Source of the DNA: Saccharopolyspora erythraea NRRL 2338
GTDB taxonomy: Bacteria; Actinomycetota; Actinomycetes; Mycobacteriales; Pseudonocardiaceae
Length of the DNA stretch: 64,000 nucleotides
Reading direction: 5' to 3'
Assembly (NCBI RefSeq): GCF_000062885.1
Contig: NC_009142.1
Span: 434,001 to 498,000, forward strand
A model generated the notes under the pieces. The model worked only from the letters and a program-made list of their open reading frames with translations. It made no database searches and was not told the DNA's origin. Below are positions 20,776 through 32,564 of this stretch, in pieces. The position numbers and the translations under genes were made by a program. How positions within the stretch are numbered: the stretch's first letter is position 1; the number at the start of each line of letters is the position of its first letter.

Positions 20776-21687
20776 GTGGCTGCTGGTCGCCCGCCTCGGC
20801 GCGGAGAAGGCCCCCGGCTCCGCGTCGGAGTGATCTCCGCGGGGAGGGTCGGTGCCGTGCTCGGCGCGGCTCTGCACCGCGCGGGGCACCAGGTCGTCGC
20901 GGTGTCCGGAGTTTCGGCCGCGTCGCTGCGGCGGGCCGAGGAACTGCTGCCGGACGTGCCGGTGCTGCCGCCCGACGACGTCGCCGCGCAGGCCGACCTG
21001 GTGCTGCTGGCGGTGCCCGACGACGCGATCGCCGGTCTGACGCGCGGTCTGGTCGCCACCGGATCGCTGCGCGCGGGGCAGATCGTGGTCCACACCTGCG
21101 GCGCGCACGGTGCCGGCGTGCTTTCGGCGGCCACCGAGATCGGCGCGCTGTCGCTGGCGCTGCACCCGGCCATGACCTTCACCGGTCGCGCCGAGGACGT
21201 CGAGCGCCTGGCGACGGCCTGCATGGCGGTGACCGCGGTGGGCGAGGACGAGGCGGGCTGGAGCGTCGCCGAGGCCCTGGCGCTGGAGCTGGGCATGGAG
21301 CCGGTCCGGGTTCCCGAGCAGGCGCGCGGGCTCTACCACGCCGCGCTGACCCACGGCGCCAACCACCTGATCACCCTGGTCAACGACTGCGCGGACCTGC
21401 TGCGCGACGCCGGGGTCGAGATCCCCGACCGGGTGATGGCGCCGATCCTGTCGGCGTCGCTGGACAACGCGCTGCGCTTCGGCGACCGCGCCATCACCGG
21501 CCCGGTGATGCGCGGCGACGCGGGCACGGTGCGCGCGCACCTGGCGGCGCTCAACGACGACGACCCCGACGCGGTGCCCGGCTACCGGGCGCTGGCGAAG
21601 CGGACCGCCGAGCGCGCCGTGCGTTCGGGCGTGCTGCGCGCCGACATGGCATCCGACGTGCGCGACGCGCTGGAAGGGGAGCCGTGA
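20776..21687 (+). CDS. Rossmann-fold dehydrogenase-like protein, DUF2520 family
   Basis: A 303-residue protein with an N-terminal NADP-type Rossmann fold (VGVISAGRVGAVLGAALHRAG), followed by VLLAVPDDAI. The C-terminal DUF2520 helical domain carries LSLALHPAMTF and ARGLYHAALTHGANHLITL. It resembles ketopantoate or pyrroline-carboxylate reductases in layout. It lies 70 bp before panC-panD-coaX, the same neighbourhood as I recall for Rv3603c, so a role in pantothenate synthesis (for example ketopantoate reduction) is a fair guess. The GTG at 20776 follows GGGAGGACGAAC. The longer frame from 20704 lacks such a site. Confidence 0.85.
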   Translation: MAAGRPPRRGEGPRLRVGVISAGRVGAVLGAALHRAGHQVVAVSGVSAASLRRAEELLPDVPVLPPDDVAAQADLVLLAVPDDAIAGLTRGLVATGSLRAGQIVVHTCGAHGAGVLSAATEIGALSLALHPAMTFTGRAEDVERLATACMAVTAVGEDEAGWSVAEALALELGMEPVRVPEQARGLYHAALTHGANHLITLVNDCADLLRDAGVEIPDRVMAPILSASLDNALRFGDRAITGPVMRGDAGTVRAHLAALNDDDPDAVPGYRALAKRTAERAVRSGVLRADMASDVRDALEGEP

Positions 21688-21757
21688 GCCACCCGTCCGG
21701 GCGTCCGCTGAACGACACCCCTCGCGCGGGTGTTCCCCGAGCCGCCGAGGAGCTGCG

Positions 21758-22666
21758 ATGACCGCACCCGAGAGGGTCGGCGCGGGTCCGGGCTTCGCCC
21801 CGGGCGCGCTGACCGTGCACCACCACCCCGACGAGCTGGCCAAGGTCACCCGGGCGCTGCGGGCGACCGGGCGCAGGATCACGCTGGTGCCCACGATGGG
21901 CGCGCTGCACGAGGGCCACCTGGAGCTCATCCGCCGCGCGCGCCGCGACTCCAACAGCGTCGTGGTCGTGTCGATCTTCGTGAACCCGCTGCAGTTCGGG
22001 CCCGGCGAGGACTTCACCAGCTACCCGCGCACCTTCGAGACCGACGTCGAGGCGTGCCGCGCCGAGGGCGTGGAGCTGGTCTTCGCCCCGGACCGCGACG
22101 ACGTCTACGGCCCGGACCCGCAGATCACCGTCCACCCCGGTCCGCTGGGCGACGAGCTCGAGGGCGCCAGCAGGCCGGGGCACTTCGCCGGGGTGCTGAC
22201 CATCGTGGCGAAGCTGCTCGGCATCGTCCGCCCCGACCTGGCGCTGTTCGGCGAGAAGGACTACCAGCAGCTGGTGCTCATCCGGCGGATGGCGCGCGAG
22301 CTGAACATCGACACCGCGATCCAGGGCATCCCGATCGTGCGGGCGCCCGACGGGCTCGCCCTCTCCTCGCGCAACGTCTACCTCAGCGAGGAGGAGCGCG
22401 GGGCCGCGCTCGCGCTGTCGGCGGCGCTGGCCGCGGGCGCGCACGCGGGCCGCGAGGGGGCGGAGGCGGTGCTGCGGGCCGCCCGCGAGGTGCTGGCCAC
22501 CGAGCCGCTGGTGCGGCTGGACTACCTGGAACTACGGGACACCGAACTCGGCGCCGCCCCCGCCGAGGGCGAGGCCCGGTTGCTGGTCGCGGCGAAGGTC
22601 GGCGAGACCAGACTGATCGACAACGCCCTGGTGCTGCTCGGCGACCAGGGCGACAGCCGGCCCTGA
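21758..22666 (+). CDS. panC: Pantothenate synthetase
   Basis: A 302-residue enzyme that condenses pantoate and beta-alanine with ATP. Motifs are [15 protein letters not shown] (HIGH-like HEGH at 51-54), [38 protein letters not shown] and the KMSKS-equivalent LALSSRN. The ATG has GAGGAG upstream. It is in the cluster DUF2520-panC-panD-coaX, giving aspartate to beta-alanine to pantothenate to phosphopantothenate in adjacent genes. Confidence 0.97.
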   Translation: MTAPERVGAGPGFAPGALTVHHHPDELAKVTRALRATGRRITLVPTMGALHEGHLELIRRARRDSNSVVVVSIFVNPLQFGPGEDFTSYPRTFETDVEACRAEGVELVFAPDRDDVYGPDPQITVHPGPLGDELEGASRPGHFAGVLTIVAKLLGIVRPDLALFGEKDYQQLVLIRRMARELNIDTAIQGIPIVRAPDGLALSSRNVYLSEEERGAALALSAALAAGAHAGREGAEAVLRAAREVLATEPLVRLDYLELRDTELGAAPAEGEARLLVAAKVGETRLIDNALVLLGDQGDSRP

Positions 22667-22718
22667 GCCACCCCCGATACCCGGCCAGCGGTCCGGCTCC
22701 CCCCGAAGGAGGTCTGCG

Positions 22719-23210
22719 ATGTTCCGCACGATGCTGAAGTCCAAGATCCACCGAGCCACGGTCACCCAGGCCGACCTGCACTACGTCGGGTCGGTCACCG
22801 TTGACGCCGACCTGATGGACGCCGCCGACCTGCTCGAAGGCGAGCAGGTGGCGATCGTCGACGTCACCAACGGCGCGCGGCTGGAGACCTACGTGATCAC
22901 CGGCGAGCGCGGCTCGGGCGTGATCGGCATCAACGGCGCCGCCGCGCACCTGATCGAGCCCGGCGACCTGGTGATCCTGATCTCCTACGGGGTGATGGAC
23001 GAGCTGGAGGCGCGGTCGGTGCGGCCGAAGGTGATCTTCGTCGACGCCGACAACAGGATCGTCGAGCGCGGCCAGGACCCGGGCCACGCCCCGGCGGGCT
23101 CCGGGCTGGCCGGCACGGCCGCCTCGGTCACCTCGGCGATCACCGAGGCCGCCGCCGAGACCGACGACGCGGCCAAGCTCGACGCCCTGCTCCAGCAGCC
23201 GGAGCACTGA
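22719..23210 (+). CDS. panD: Aspartate 1-decarboxylase proenzyme
   Basis: A 163-residue pyruvoyl enzyme precursor that makes beta-alanine from aspartate. The self-cleavage site Gly24-Ser25 is present ([10 protein letters not shown]), with the conserved [13 protein letters not shown]-terminus and [20 protein letters not shown]. About 30-40 residues longer than typical PanD, with an Ala/Thr-rich C-terminal extension of the type seen in actinobacteria. GAAGGAGG precedes the ATG. It lies between panC and coaX. Confidence 0.96.
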   Translation: MFRTMLKSKIHRATVTQADLHYVGSVTVDADLMDAADLLEGEQVAIVDVTNGARLETYVITGERGSGVIGINGAAAHLIEPGDLVILISYGVMDELEARSVRPKVIFVDADNRIVERGQDPGHAPAGSGLAGTAASVTSAITEAAAETDDAAKLDALLQQPEH

Positions 23211-23266
23211 TCGACGCCACGCGGGCGGCCGGCGCCCCGCACGACACGCTGAGGGAAGGGACGACG

Positions 23267-24064
23267 GTGCTGCTCGCCATCGACGTCGGTAACACCAACA
23301 TCGTGCTCGGTCTCTACGCCGACGAACCGGCGGAGGGCGCCGACCCGGTGCTGGTCCGCGACTGGCGGATGCGCACCGAGCCGCGGATGACCGCCGACGA
23401 GCTCGCGCTGACCGTGCGCGGGCTCCTCGGCTCCTACGCCGACCGGATCACCGGCATCTCGGCGCTGTCCACGGTGCCGTCGCTGCTGCGCGAGCTGCGG
23501 GTGATGCTCGGCCGCTACTGGACCGACGTGCCGCGGGTGGTCGTCGAGCCGGGCGTGCGCACCGGGGTCCCGCTGCTGGTGGACAACCCGAAGGAGGTGG
23601 GGGCGGACCGGGTGATCAACACGCTGGCCGCCCACCACCTGCACGCGACGAACTGCGTGGTCGTGGACTTCGGCACCTCGACCAACATCGACGCCATCTC
23701 GGCCAAGGGCGAGTTCCTCGGCGGCGCGTTCGCGCCCGGCATCGAGATCTCGCTGGACGCGCTGGCCTCCCGCGCGGCGCAGCTGCGCAAGGTCGAGCTG
23801 GTGCGGCCGCGCTCGGTGATCGGCAAGAACACCGTGGAGTGCCTCCAGTCGGGCATCCTCTACGGGTTCGCCGGCCAGGTGGACGGCCTGGTGCGCCGCA
23901 TCGTGGCGGAGCTGGAGTCCACCCACGGCGGGCCGACGACGGTGATCGGCACCGGCGGGCTGGCGCCGCTGGTGGTGACCGAGTCCGACACCATCTCCCA
24001 CCACGTGCCTGACCTGACCCTGCTGGGCCTGCGCCTGGTGTACGACCGCAACTTCGGTTCCTGA
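23267..24064 (+). CDS. coaX: Type III pantothenate kinase
   Basis: A 265-residue enzyme that phosphorylates pantothenate, the first committed step of CoA synthesis. It has the ASKHA-fold motifs [16 protein letters not shown] (phosphate 1), [27 protein letters not shown] (phosphate 2) and GGAFAPGI. The GTG follows GAGGGAAGGG. It completes the panC-panD-coaX set. Some actinobacteria also have a type I CoaA elsewhere, so it may not be the only kinase. Confidence 0.94.
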   Translation: MLLAIDVGNTNIVLGLYADEPAEGADPVLVRDWRMRTEPRMTADELALTVRGLLGSYADRITGISALSTVPSLLRELRVMLGRYWTDVPRVVVEPGVRTGVPLLVDNPKEVGADRVINTLAAHHLHATNCVVVDFGTSTNIDAISAKGEFLGGAFAPGIEISLDALASRAAQLRKVELVRPRSVIGKNTVECLQSGILYGFAGQVDGLVRRIVAELESTHGGPTTVIGTGGLAPLVVTESDTISHHVPDLTLLGLRLVYDRNFGS

Positions 24065-24153
24065 CACCGCCGCCGCGCGGCGGCCCGCGGCATCGAGCGC
24101 GGTCGGACGCCTGGTGTCAAGTCGCCGTGAGCAGGTACGTACCCTTGTTGCCC

Positions 24154-25677
24154 GTGACTGACCAGGACCGTTCCATCCCCACCGCCGCGGACGCCGAGGG
24201 CGTCGACGACCTGCCCGAACAGCTCCGGGTCCGGCGGGAGAAGCGGGAGCGAATGCTGGCCGGGGGTGTCGACCCCTATCCGGTGAATCTGCCGATCACG
24301 CACACCCTGGCCGAGGTGCGCGCCGCCCACCCCGACCTCGCCCCGGACACCTACACCGGGGACCAGGTCGGTGTCGCGGGCCGGGTGATGTTCCTGCGCA
24401 ACACCGGAAAACTCTGCTTCGCCACGCTCCGCGGCGGCGACGGCACCGAACTGCAGGCGATGCTCAGCCTCAAGCAGGTCGGCGAGGACGCGCTGGCCTC
24501 CTGGAAGAGCGACGTCGACCTCGGCGACCACGTCTTCGTGCACGGCGAGGTCATCACCTCCCGCCGCGGCGAGCTGTCGGTGATGGCCGACGAGTGGCGG
24601 CTGGCGGCCAAGACGCTGCGCCCGCTGCCGGTGGCGCACAAGGAGCTCGGCGACGAGACCCGGGTCCGGCAGCGCTACGTCGACCTGATCGTGCGCAAGC
24701 AGGCCGCCGACACCGTGCGAACCAGGGCGACCGTGCAGCGGTCGCTGCGGGATTCCTTCCAGCGCCGGGGTTTCATCGAGGTCGAGACCCCGATGTTGCA
24801 GACCCTGCACGGCGGTGCCGCGGCTCGCCCGTTCGTGACGCATTCCAACGCCTTCGACATGGAGCTGTATCTGCGCATCGCGCCGGAGCTGTATCTCAAG
24901 CGCTGCGTGGTGGGCGGCATCGAGAAGGTTTTCGAGATCAACCGGAACTTCCGCAACGAGGGAAGTGATTCTTCCCACTCGCCGGAGTTCGCCATGTTGG
25001 AGTTCTACCAGGCGTACTCCGATTACGACGGGATGGCCCGGCTGACCAGGCAGCTGGTGCAGGAGGCCGCCGAGGCGCTCACCGGTTCGCAGGTGGTGAC
25101 CTGGTTCGACGGCACCGAGTACGACTTGTCCGGCGAGTGGTCGTCGGTCACGATGTACGGTTCGTTGTCCGAGGCCCTGGATTCGGAGATCACCCCGGAA
25201 ACCCCGGTGGAGGTCCTGCGCAAGCACGCCGACTCGGTCGGTTTGCAGACCGACCCGGCCCACGGGCACGGAAAGCTCGTCGAGGAGCTGTGGGAACACC
25301 TGGTGGGCGATCATTTGTACGCCCCGACCTTCGTGCGCGACTTCCCGCTGGAGACCGCGCCGCTGACCCGCCAGCACCGCAGCGAGCCCGGTGTGGCCGA
25401 GAAATGGGACCTCTACACCCGGGGATTCGAGCTGGCGACCGGCTACTCCGAACTGGTGGACCCGGTCGTCGAGCGCGCCCGGTTGGAGGAACAGGCCAGG
25501 CTGGCGGCTTCCGGCGACGAGGAGGCCATGCACGTCGACGAGGACTTTCTGCGGGCGCTCGAGTACGGAATGCCACCCAGCGGCGGCGTCGGAATGGGTA
25601 TCGACCGCTTGTTGATGGCGTTGACCGGCCTCGGTATCCGGGAGACGATCCTGTTCCCGCTGGTCCGTCCGGAATGA
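24154..25677 (+). CDS. lysS: Lysyl-tRNA synthetase, class II
   Basis: A 507-residue class II synthetase. An OB-fold anticodon-binding domain (about 60-165) precedes the catalytic domain with motif 1 ([12 protein letters not shown]), motif 2 ([27 protein letters not shown]) and motif 3 ([15 protein letters not shown]). It charges tRNA-Lys. GTG 24154 was chosen over the in-frame GTG 24127 because TACCCT (24140-24145) lies 8 nt before it and no Shine-Dalgarno is seen, which predicts leaderless translation. It lies between the pan genes and lsr2, as in mycobacteria. The codon choice is slightly less GC-biased than that of its neighbours. Confidence 0.96.
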   Translation: MTDQDRSIPTAADAEGVDDLPEQLRVRREKRERMLAGGVDPYPVNLPITHTLAEVRAAHPDLAPDTYTGDQVGVAGRVMFLRNTGKLCFATLRGGDGTELQAMLSLKQVGEDALASWKSDVDLGDHVFVHGEVITSRRGELSVMADEWRLAAKTLRPLPVAHKELGDETRVRQRYVDLIVRKQAADTVRTRATVQRSLRDSFQRRGFIEVETPMLQTLHGGAAARPFVTHSNAFDMELYLRIAPELYLKRCVVGGIEKVFEINRNFRNEGSDSSHSPEFAMLEFYQAYSDYDGMARLTRQLVQEAAEALTGSQVVTWFDGTEYDLSGEWSSVTMYGSLSEALDSEITPETPVEVLRKHADSVGLQTDPAHGHGKLVEELWEHLVGDHLYAPTFVRDFPLETAPLTRQHRSEPGVAEKWDLYTRGFELATGYSELVDPVVERARLEEQARLAASGDEEAMHVDEDFLRALEYGMPPSGGVGMGIDRLLMALTGLGIRETILFPLVRPE

Positions 25678-25724
25678 CCCGTCCGGCCGGGGGTCGGCAG
25701 AATTTTCCTCGCCGGGGTGAGTGC

Positions 25725-25747
25725 GTTAGCGCAGTTACTGCGCTAAC
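25725..25747. promoter_or_regulatory. Perfect inverted repeat GTTAGCGCAG-TTA-CTGCGCTAAC upstream of lsr2
   Basis: Ten-bp perfect arms around a TTA loop, 48 bp after lysS and 98 bp before lsr2. No T-run follows, so it may be an operator for lsr2 rather than a terminator of lysS, but both are possible. A local AT-rich patch (GTTATTGCTAATAACT, 25811-25826) lies between it and the lsr2 start and could be an Lsr2 autoregulation target. Confidence 0.55.
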
Positions 25748-25844
25748 CTACCCCTCAGAATGACTCGGCGACGGATATTGGTGCACTCGAACGGAGCTGA
25801 CCGACGTCCCGTTATTGCTAATAACTCCGGGGAGGACTTCCGAG

Positions 25845-26195
25845 ATGGCACAGAAGGTCACGGTCACCCTTGTCGACGATCTGGACGGCGGGCAGGCCGA
25901 TGAAACCGTCGAGTTCGCGTTGGACGGCGTGTCCTACCAGATCGACCTTTCCAACGATAATGCGACCGAGTTGAGGGACGCCCTGGCGAACTACGTCTCC
26001 AGCGCGCGTCGTGCGGGCGGTCGCAAGAAGCCGGGCCCGCGTCCCGGTGCCGGCCGGTCGGCCGGTGGTTCCACGAGCGCGGACCGGGAGCAGAACCAGG
26101 CCATTCGGGAATGGGCCAGGAAGCGGGGTCTGAAGGTCTCCGACCGCGGGCGTATCCCCGCGGACGTGGTGGAGCAGTACCACAAGGCGAACTGA
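25845..26195 (+). CDS. lsr2: Lsr2 nucleoid-associated protein
   Basis: A 116-residue H-NS-like xenogeneic silencer of actinobacteria. The N-terminal beta-strand dimerization domain ([15 protein letters not shown]...) is followed by a basic Gly/Pro linker. The C-terminal DNA-binding domain has [21 protein letters not shown], with the RGR minor-groove hook at 101-103. It binds AT-rich DNA and represses acquired genes. GGGGAGGAC precedes the ATG. It lies between lysS and the iron-transport genes, with clpC further on. Confidence 0.97.
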   Translation: MAQKVTVTLVDDLDGGQADETVEFALDGVSYQIDLSNDNATELRDALANYVSSARRAGGRKKPGPRPGAGRSAGGSTSADREQNQAIREWARKRGLKVSDRGRIPADVVEQYHKAN

Positions 26196-26211
26196 ACGCG
26201 GCACCGCGATA

Positions 26212-26247
26212 GGGGCGTTCTCGGCTTTCGTCGGCCGGGAACGCCCT
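26212..26247 (+). terminator. Intrinsic terminator after lsr2
   Basis: A 14-bp stem with one mismatch (GGGGCGTTCTCGGC at 26212-26225 with 26234-26247) followed by GGTGTTTCTT. It lies 16 bp after the lsr2 stop. The rest of the 26196-26676 gap (to about 26600) is GC-rich and holds no gene I can support. Confidence 0.75.
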
Positions 26248-26611
26248 GGTGTTTCTTACCGTCTTTCACGTTGGCGGGCCCTGATCGCACGTTATTGCCA
26301 ACCGCTGGCGGCTTCCGATCTTTTCCCGTCGATTTCCCACGGACGGCCCACGGCGGCCCCGGCGGTGGGCCCTGCCGCGGCGCGGCCCCGACGCCGTCGT
26401 GCCCATGAGCCCCGGCGGCCGTGGGGCCCAACGGCCGCGCCCGGTTCCGTCGTGACGCGACGGCGGCCGTCCGCGCACAGCCCGTCCCGCTGAAGCTTCC
26501 CGCCGGCCCGGCCCCGCCGGACGCCGTCATCCCAGGCATGGAGCCGGTCGTGCGCCGGCGTGCGCGCGCGAGGCCGGACCCGGACGTCGCCACGCGTGCC
26601 GTCAGCTAGTC

Positions 26612-26645
26612 TTAGGCCGACCTAACCTAGGTGCGCCATACCTAA
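26612..26645 (+). promoter_or_regulatory. Two overlapping iron boxes (IdeR/DmdR type) before the siderophore transporter
   Basis: Two 19-bp sites fit the actinobacterial iron-box consensus TWAGGTWAGSCTWACCTWA. TTAGGCCGACCTAACCTAG (26612-26630) matches 14 of 19 positions. The site at 26627-26645 (CTAGG...ACCTAA) matches 15 of 19. They overlap by 4 bp and end 31 bp before the first permease gene. Iron-bound IdeR/DmdR would repress transcription from here. Confidence 0.75.
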
Positions 26646-26676
26646 GTACGCCGGCCGACGGCAGAGGGAGTGGGAT

Positions 26677-27747
26677 GTGAGTCGCAGCGCGATCGTGGGC
26701 GACCCGCCCGAGGCCGCACGCGAGCCCGCTGCGGGCGGGCGGCTGGCGGCCCGCCGCCGCAGGCGGCTGGTCGGCATCGGAGTGCTCGCCGTGCTCCTGC
26801 TGCTGAGCTGCCTGCTCAGCGTGTTGCTCGGTGCCAAGCCCATGTCCCTCGAAGCGGTCTGGAGCGCGCTGTTCGCGCCCACCGGTACCGAGAACGACCT
26901 GATCGTCCGCGAGTTGCGGGTGCCGCGCACGATCGTCGGAGTGCTGGCCGGGGTCGCGCTCGGGCTCGCGGGCGCGCTCATGCAGGGCCACACCCGCAAC
27001 CCCATCGCCGACCCCGGCATCCTCGGCATCACCCACGGCGCGGCGCTGGGCATCGTGCTCTCGGTCTACGTCTTCGGCATCACCAGCCTGTTCGGCTTCA
27101 TCTGGTTCGGCTTCGGCGGCGCGCTGCTGGGCGCGCTCGCGGTGTTCGCCATCGGTTCCATCGGCCGCGGCGGACCGACACCGGTCACGCTCGCGCTGGC
27201 CGGCATGGCCATCGGCTACCTGCTGCAGGCCATCACCTCGGCGCTGGTGCTGGTCGACCAGCAGAGCCTGGAGACCTACCGGTTCTGGAAGGTCGGCTCG
27301 ATCGCGGTCACCGACACCTCGGTGATTTGGCAGGTGCTGCCGTTCCTGGCGGTCGGGGTGGTGGTCGCGCTGGCCAACGCCTCCGGCCTCAACGCGCTCT
27401 CGCTCGGCGAGGACGTCGCCCGCTCGCTCGGCCACCGCGTGCAGTGGTCCCGGCGGCTGGGCATCGCGGCCATCGCGGTACTGGTCGGCGGCGCGGTCGC
27501 CATCTGCGGGCCGATCGGCTTCGTCGGCCTGATCGTGCCGCACGTGGCCCGCTTCTTCACCGGCGCCGACTACCGCTGGCTGCTGCCCTTCGCGGCGCTG
27601 ATGGGCGCGTCGGTGGTGCTGCTGGCCGACGTGCTCGGGCGGCTGGTCGCCCGGCCCGCCGAGATTCAGGTGGGCGTGATGCTCGCGGTCGTCGGCGCCC
27701 CCTTCTTCATCGGACTGGTGCGGCGCAGGAAGTTGGTGCGGTTGTGA
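26677..27747 (+). CDS. Iron-siderophore ABC transporter permease (FecCD family)
   Basis: A 356-residue integral membrane protein with the FecCD pattern: GALMQGHTRNPIADPGILGI in the cytoplasmic coupling loop and ICGPIGFVGLIVPHVARFFTG near the end, with about 9-10 helices. It forms half of the inner-membrane channel importing ferric siderophores. The GTG has GAGGGAGTGGG upstream. It is the first gene after two overlapping iron boxes and overlaps the second permease by 4 bases (GTGA). The cognate substrate-binding lipoprotein gene is not in this cluster. Confidence 0.94.
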   Translation: MSRSAIVGDPPEAAREPAAGGRLAARRRRRLVGIGVLAVLLLLSCLLSVLLGAKPMSLEAVWSALFAPTGTENDLIVRELRVPRTIVGVLAGVALGLAGALMQGHTRNPIADPGILGITHGAALGIVLSVYVFGITSLFGFIWFGFGGALLGALAVFAIGSIGRGGPTPVTLALAGMAIGYLLQAITSALVLVDQQSLETYRFWKVGSIAVTDTSVIWQVLPFLAVGVVVALANASGLNALSLGEDVARSLGHRVQWSRRLGIAAIAVLVGGAVAICGPIGFVGLIVPHVARFFTGADYRWLLPFAALMGASVVLLADVLGRLVARPAEIQVGVMLAVVGAPFFIGLVRRRKLVRL

Positions 27748-28829
27748 CCCGGACTGTGCAGGCGCCGAAGGTCGCGGGCCGCAGGTCCGTGCGGGTGGGC
27801 CCGGTCTCCGGTGTGCTGCGGTTGCGCCCGGCACTGGTCCTGCTGGCAGGGCTGGTGCTGCTCCTGCTGCTCTTCGTGCTCAACGTCGGGCTGGGGGAGT
27901 ACCAGATCAGCCCGGCCGAGGTGCTCACCACGCTGGTCGGCGGCGGCGACCGGGCGGAGCAGGTGATCATCTGGGAGCTGCGGATGCCGCGCTCGCTGAC
28001 CGGACTGCTGGTGGGCGCCGCGCTCGGAGCCGCGGGCGCGATCATGCAGGCCATCGCCCGCAACCCGCTGGCCAGCCCGGACATGCTCGGCATCACCTGG
28101 GGCGCGGGTACCGCGGCCACCGCGGTGATCGTGCTCGGCGGCAGCGTCGGCACCGTCACCGGCGCGCTGGAGTCGGTCGGGCTGCCGCTGGTGGCGCTGG
28201 CGGGCGGGCTCCTCGTGGGCCTGGCGGTGTACGTGCTGTCCTACCGCAACGGCGTCGACTCCTACCGCCTCGTGCTCGTCGGTGTGGGCATGAGCGCCCT
28301 GGCGGGCAACGCGACCTACTGGCTGCTGTCGGTCGGCGACGTCAACGACGCGGGCCGCGCGATGGTGTGGCTGACCGGCAGCCTCAACGCGCGCGGCTGG
28401 GAGCACGTCGTCCCGGTGGCCATCGTGCTTGCCCTGCTGGTGCCGTTGACGCTGGTCGGGGCGCACGTGCTGGGCGCGCTGCAGTTCGACGACGACACCG
28501 TGCGCGGCCTGGGCATCCGGATGGACGCCGCCCGCGGCGGGCTGCTGATCGCCGCCGTCCTGCTGGCCGCGGTGGCGACCGCGGCGGCCGGCCCGATCCA
28601 GTTCGTCGCGCTGGCGGTGCCGCAGATCGCGCTCCGGCTGGCCCGCACCGCGATGCCGCCGCTGCTGACGTCGATGGTGCTCGGCGCCGCGCTCGTCGTC
28701 GGATCGGACCTAATCTCGCGCACCGCCTTCGGCGGCATCGAGATGCCCGTCGGCATCGTCACCTCGGTGCTCGGCGCCCCCTACCTGATCTACCTGCTCG
28801 TCCGTCGGTACCGGGAGGTCCGCGCATGA
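27744..28829 (+). CDS. Iron-siderophore ABC transporter permease (FecCD family), second subunit
   Basis: A 361-residue partner permease. It has LRMPRSLTGLLVGAALGAAG, IMQAIARNPLASPDMLGITWGAG and AAAGPIQFVALAVPQIALRL, equivalent to the coupling and C-terminal motifs of FepG-type proteins. The GTG overlaps the preceding stop and its own stop overlaps the ATG of the ATPase gene (ATGA), so the three subunits are tightly coupled. A single channel made of two different permeases is the norm for FepDG-like importers. Confidence 0.94.
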   Translation: MTRTVQAPKVAGRRSVRVGPVSGVLRLRPALVLLAGLVLLLLLFVLNVGLGEYQISPAEVLTTLVGGGDRAEQVIIWELRMPRSLTGLLVGAALGAAGAIMQAIARNPLASPDMLGITWGAGTAATAVIVLGGSVGTVTGALESVGLPLVALAGGLLVGLAVYVLSYRNGVDSYRLVLVGVGMSALAGNATYWLLSVGDVNDAGRAMVWLTGSLNARGWEHVVPVAIVLALLVPLTLVGAHVLGALQFDDDTVRGLGIRMDAARGGLLIAAVLLAAVATAAAGPIQFVALAVPQIALRLARTAMPPLLTSMVLGAALVVGSDLISRTAFGGIEMPVGIVTSVLGAPYLIYLLVRRYREVRA

Positions 28830-29680
28830 CACCGGGAGTCTCCACCCAGACCACTGGCACGGCCGTCGCCGAGGACGGCAGGCAGCGCCTGCACGCCCGG
28901 GACCTCAAGCTGGCCTACGGGGAGCGGGTGGTCGTGGACGGCCTGGACGTCGACGTCGTCGACGGCACCATCACCGCCGTGATCGGCCCGAACGGCTGCG
29001 GCAAGTCGACCCTGCTGCGCGCGCTGGGCAGGCTGCTGCAACCGCAGCGCGGCAGCGTGCTGCTCGACGGCAAGCGCATCCACAAGATGGCGACCAAGGA
29101 CGTCGCGAAGGTCCTGGGCCTGCTGCCGCAGTCGCCGCAGGCGCCGGAGGGGCTGACGGTGGCCGACCTGGTCGCGCGCGGGCGGCACCCGCACCAGTCC
29201 TGGTACCGGCAGTGGTCCTCCGACGACGAGGCCGCGGTCGCCGAGGCGCTGGGCATGACCGGCATCGAGGACCTGGCCGAGCGCACCGTCGACGAGCTCT
29301 CCGGCGGCCAGCGCCAGCGCGCCTGGCTGTCGATGGCGCTGGCCCAGGGCACCGACCTGCTGCTGCTCGACGAGCCCACGACCTACCTCGACCTCTCCCA
29401 CCAGGTGGACGTGCTGGACCTCATCGGTCGGCTGCACGACGACAGCGGGCGTACCGTCGTGATGGTCCTGCACGACCTCAACCTGGCCGCCCGCTACGCG
29501 GACCGGTTGGTGGCGATGAAGGACGGTGCGATCGTCGCCGAGGGGGCCCCCGGCGAGGTGCTCACCGAGGAGCTGCTGGCCGCGGTGTTCGGCCTGAAGG
29601 CCCGGGTCATCGACGACCCCGTGGTGGGCACCCCGATGGTCGTCCCGGTCGGTGGACGGCGTACGGCGAACGGGCGCTGA
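28826..29680 (+). CDS. Iron-siderophore ABC transporter ATP-binding protein
   Basis: A 284-residue ATPase of the FepC/FhuC group. Walker A GPNGCGKST, Q-loop LLPQSPQAPEG, signature LSGGQRQRAWL, Walker B LLLLDEPTTYLDL and H-loop VLHDLNLAARYAD are all intact. It energises the FecCD pair upstream and ends the operon. About 280 bp of non-coding DNA separate it from clpC. Confidence 0.96.
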   Translation: MTPGVSTQTTGTAVAEDGRQRLHARDLKLAYGERVVVDGLDVDVVDGTITAVIGPNGCGKSTLLRALGRLLQPQRGSVLLDGKRIHKMATKDVAKVLGLLPQSPQAPEGLTVADLVARGRHPHQSWYRQWSSDDEAAVAEALGMTGIEDLAERTVDELSGGQRQRAWLSMALAQGTDLLLLDEPTTYLDLSHQVDVLDLIGRLHDDSGRTVVMVLHDLNLAARYADRLVAMKDGAIVAEGAPGEVLTEELLAAVFGLKARVIDDPVVGTPMVVPVGGRRTANGR

Positions 29681-29720
29681 CCACTTTCGGGTGAAGGTGC
29701 GACCGAGGGTCCGCGGTGCT

Positions 29721-29737
29721 GTTCGCGCTCAGCGGAC
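29721..29737 (+). promoter_or_regulatory. Candidate ClgR operator upstream of clpC
   Basis: GTTCGC-GCTCA-GCGGAC is a near-perfect dyad with a 5-bp spacer. As I recall, ClgR sites in actinomycete clp promoters contain GTTCGC and GCG separated by about this distance. It lies 238 bp before clpC in the 278-bp gap 29681-29958. The gap also contains TACTACAGT near 29857, a possible -10 region. Not verified. Confidence 0.45.
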
Positions 29738-29958
29738 AACGTCGCCTGACCAGGTCGAAGCCGGAATGCCGCAGGCCAGCGGGTCGTTGCGGAGTGTGTC
29801 GTACGAGAATGTGAAGAGCAGGCTGCCAGCGGGCACGGACCGCGATGGGGTCGGACTACTACAGTGGTCGGGAAGAGTGCTGAACCCAACGCGGGCCTCG
29901 GCGTAACAGGAGCCGTGTCCCGGCAACAGACCGCCGGCGCAGCAGTCAGGGAGTGCGA

Positions 29959-32520
<2,562 letters not shown>

Positions 32521-32564
32521 CGCAGTAGCGGCAGTGGCCCCCGCACCGAACGGCGGATTCAAGG

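Noticed and set aside
18820-22017. Long minus-strand open frame across PrsW, DUF2520 and panC
   Set aside because: Spans several well-supported plus-strand genes and intergenic gaps; the product is Arg/His/Ala-rich noise typical of reverse frames in high-GC DNA.
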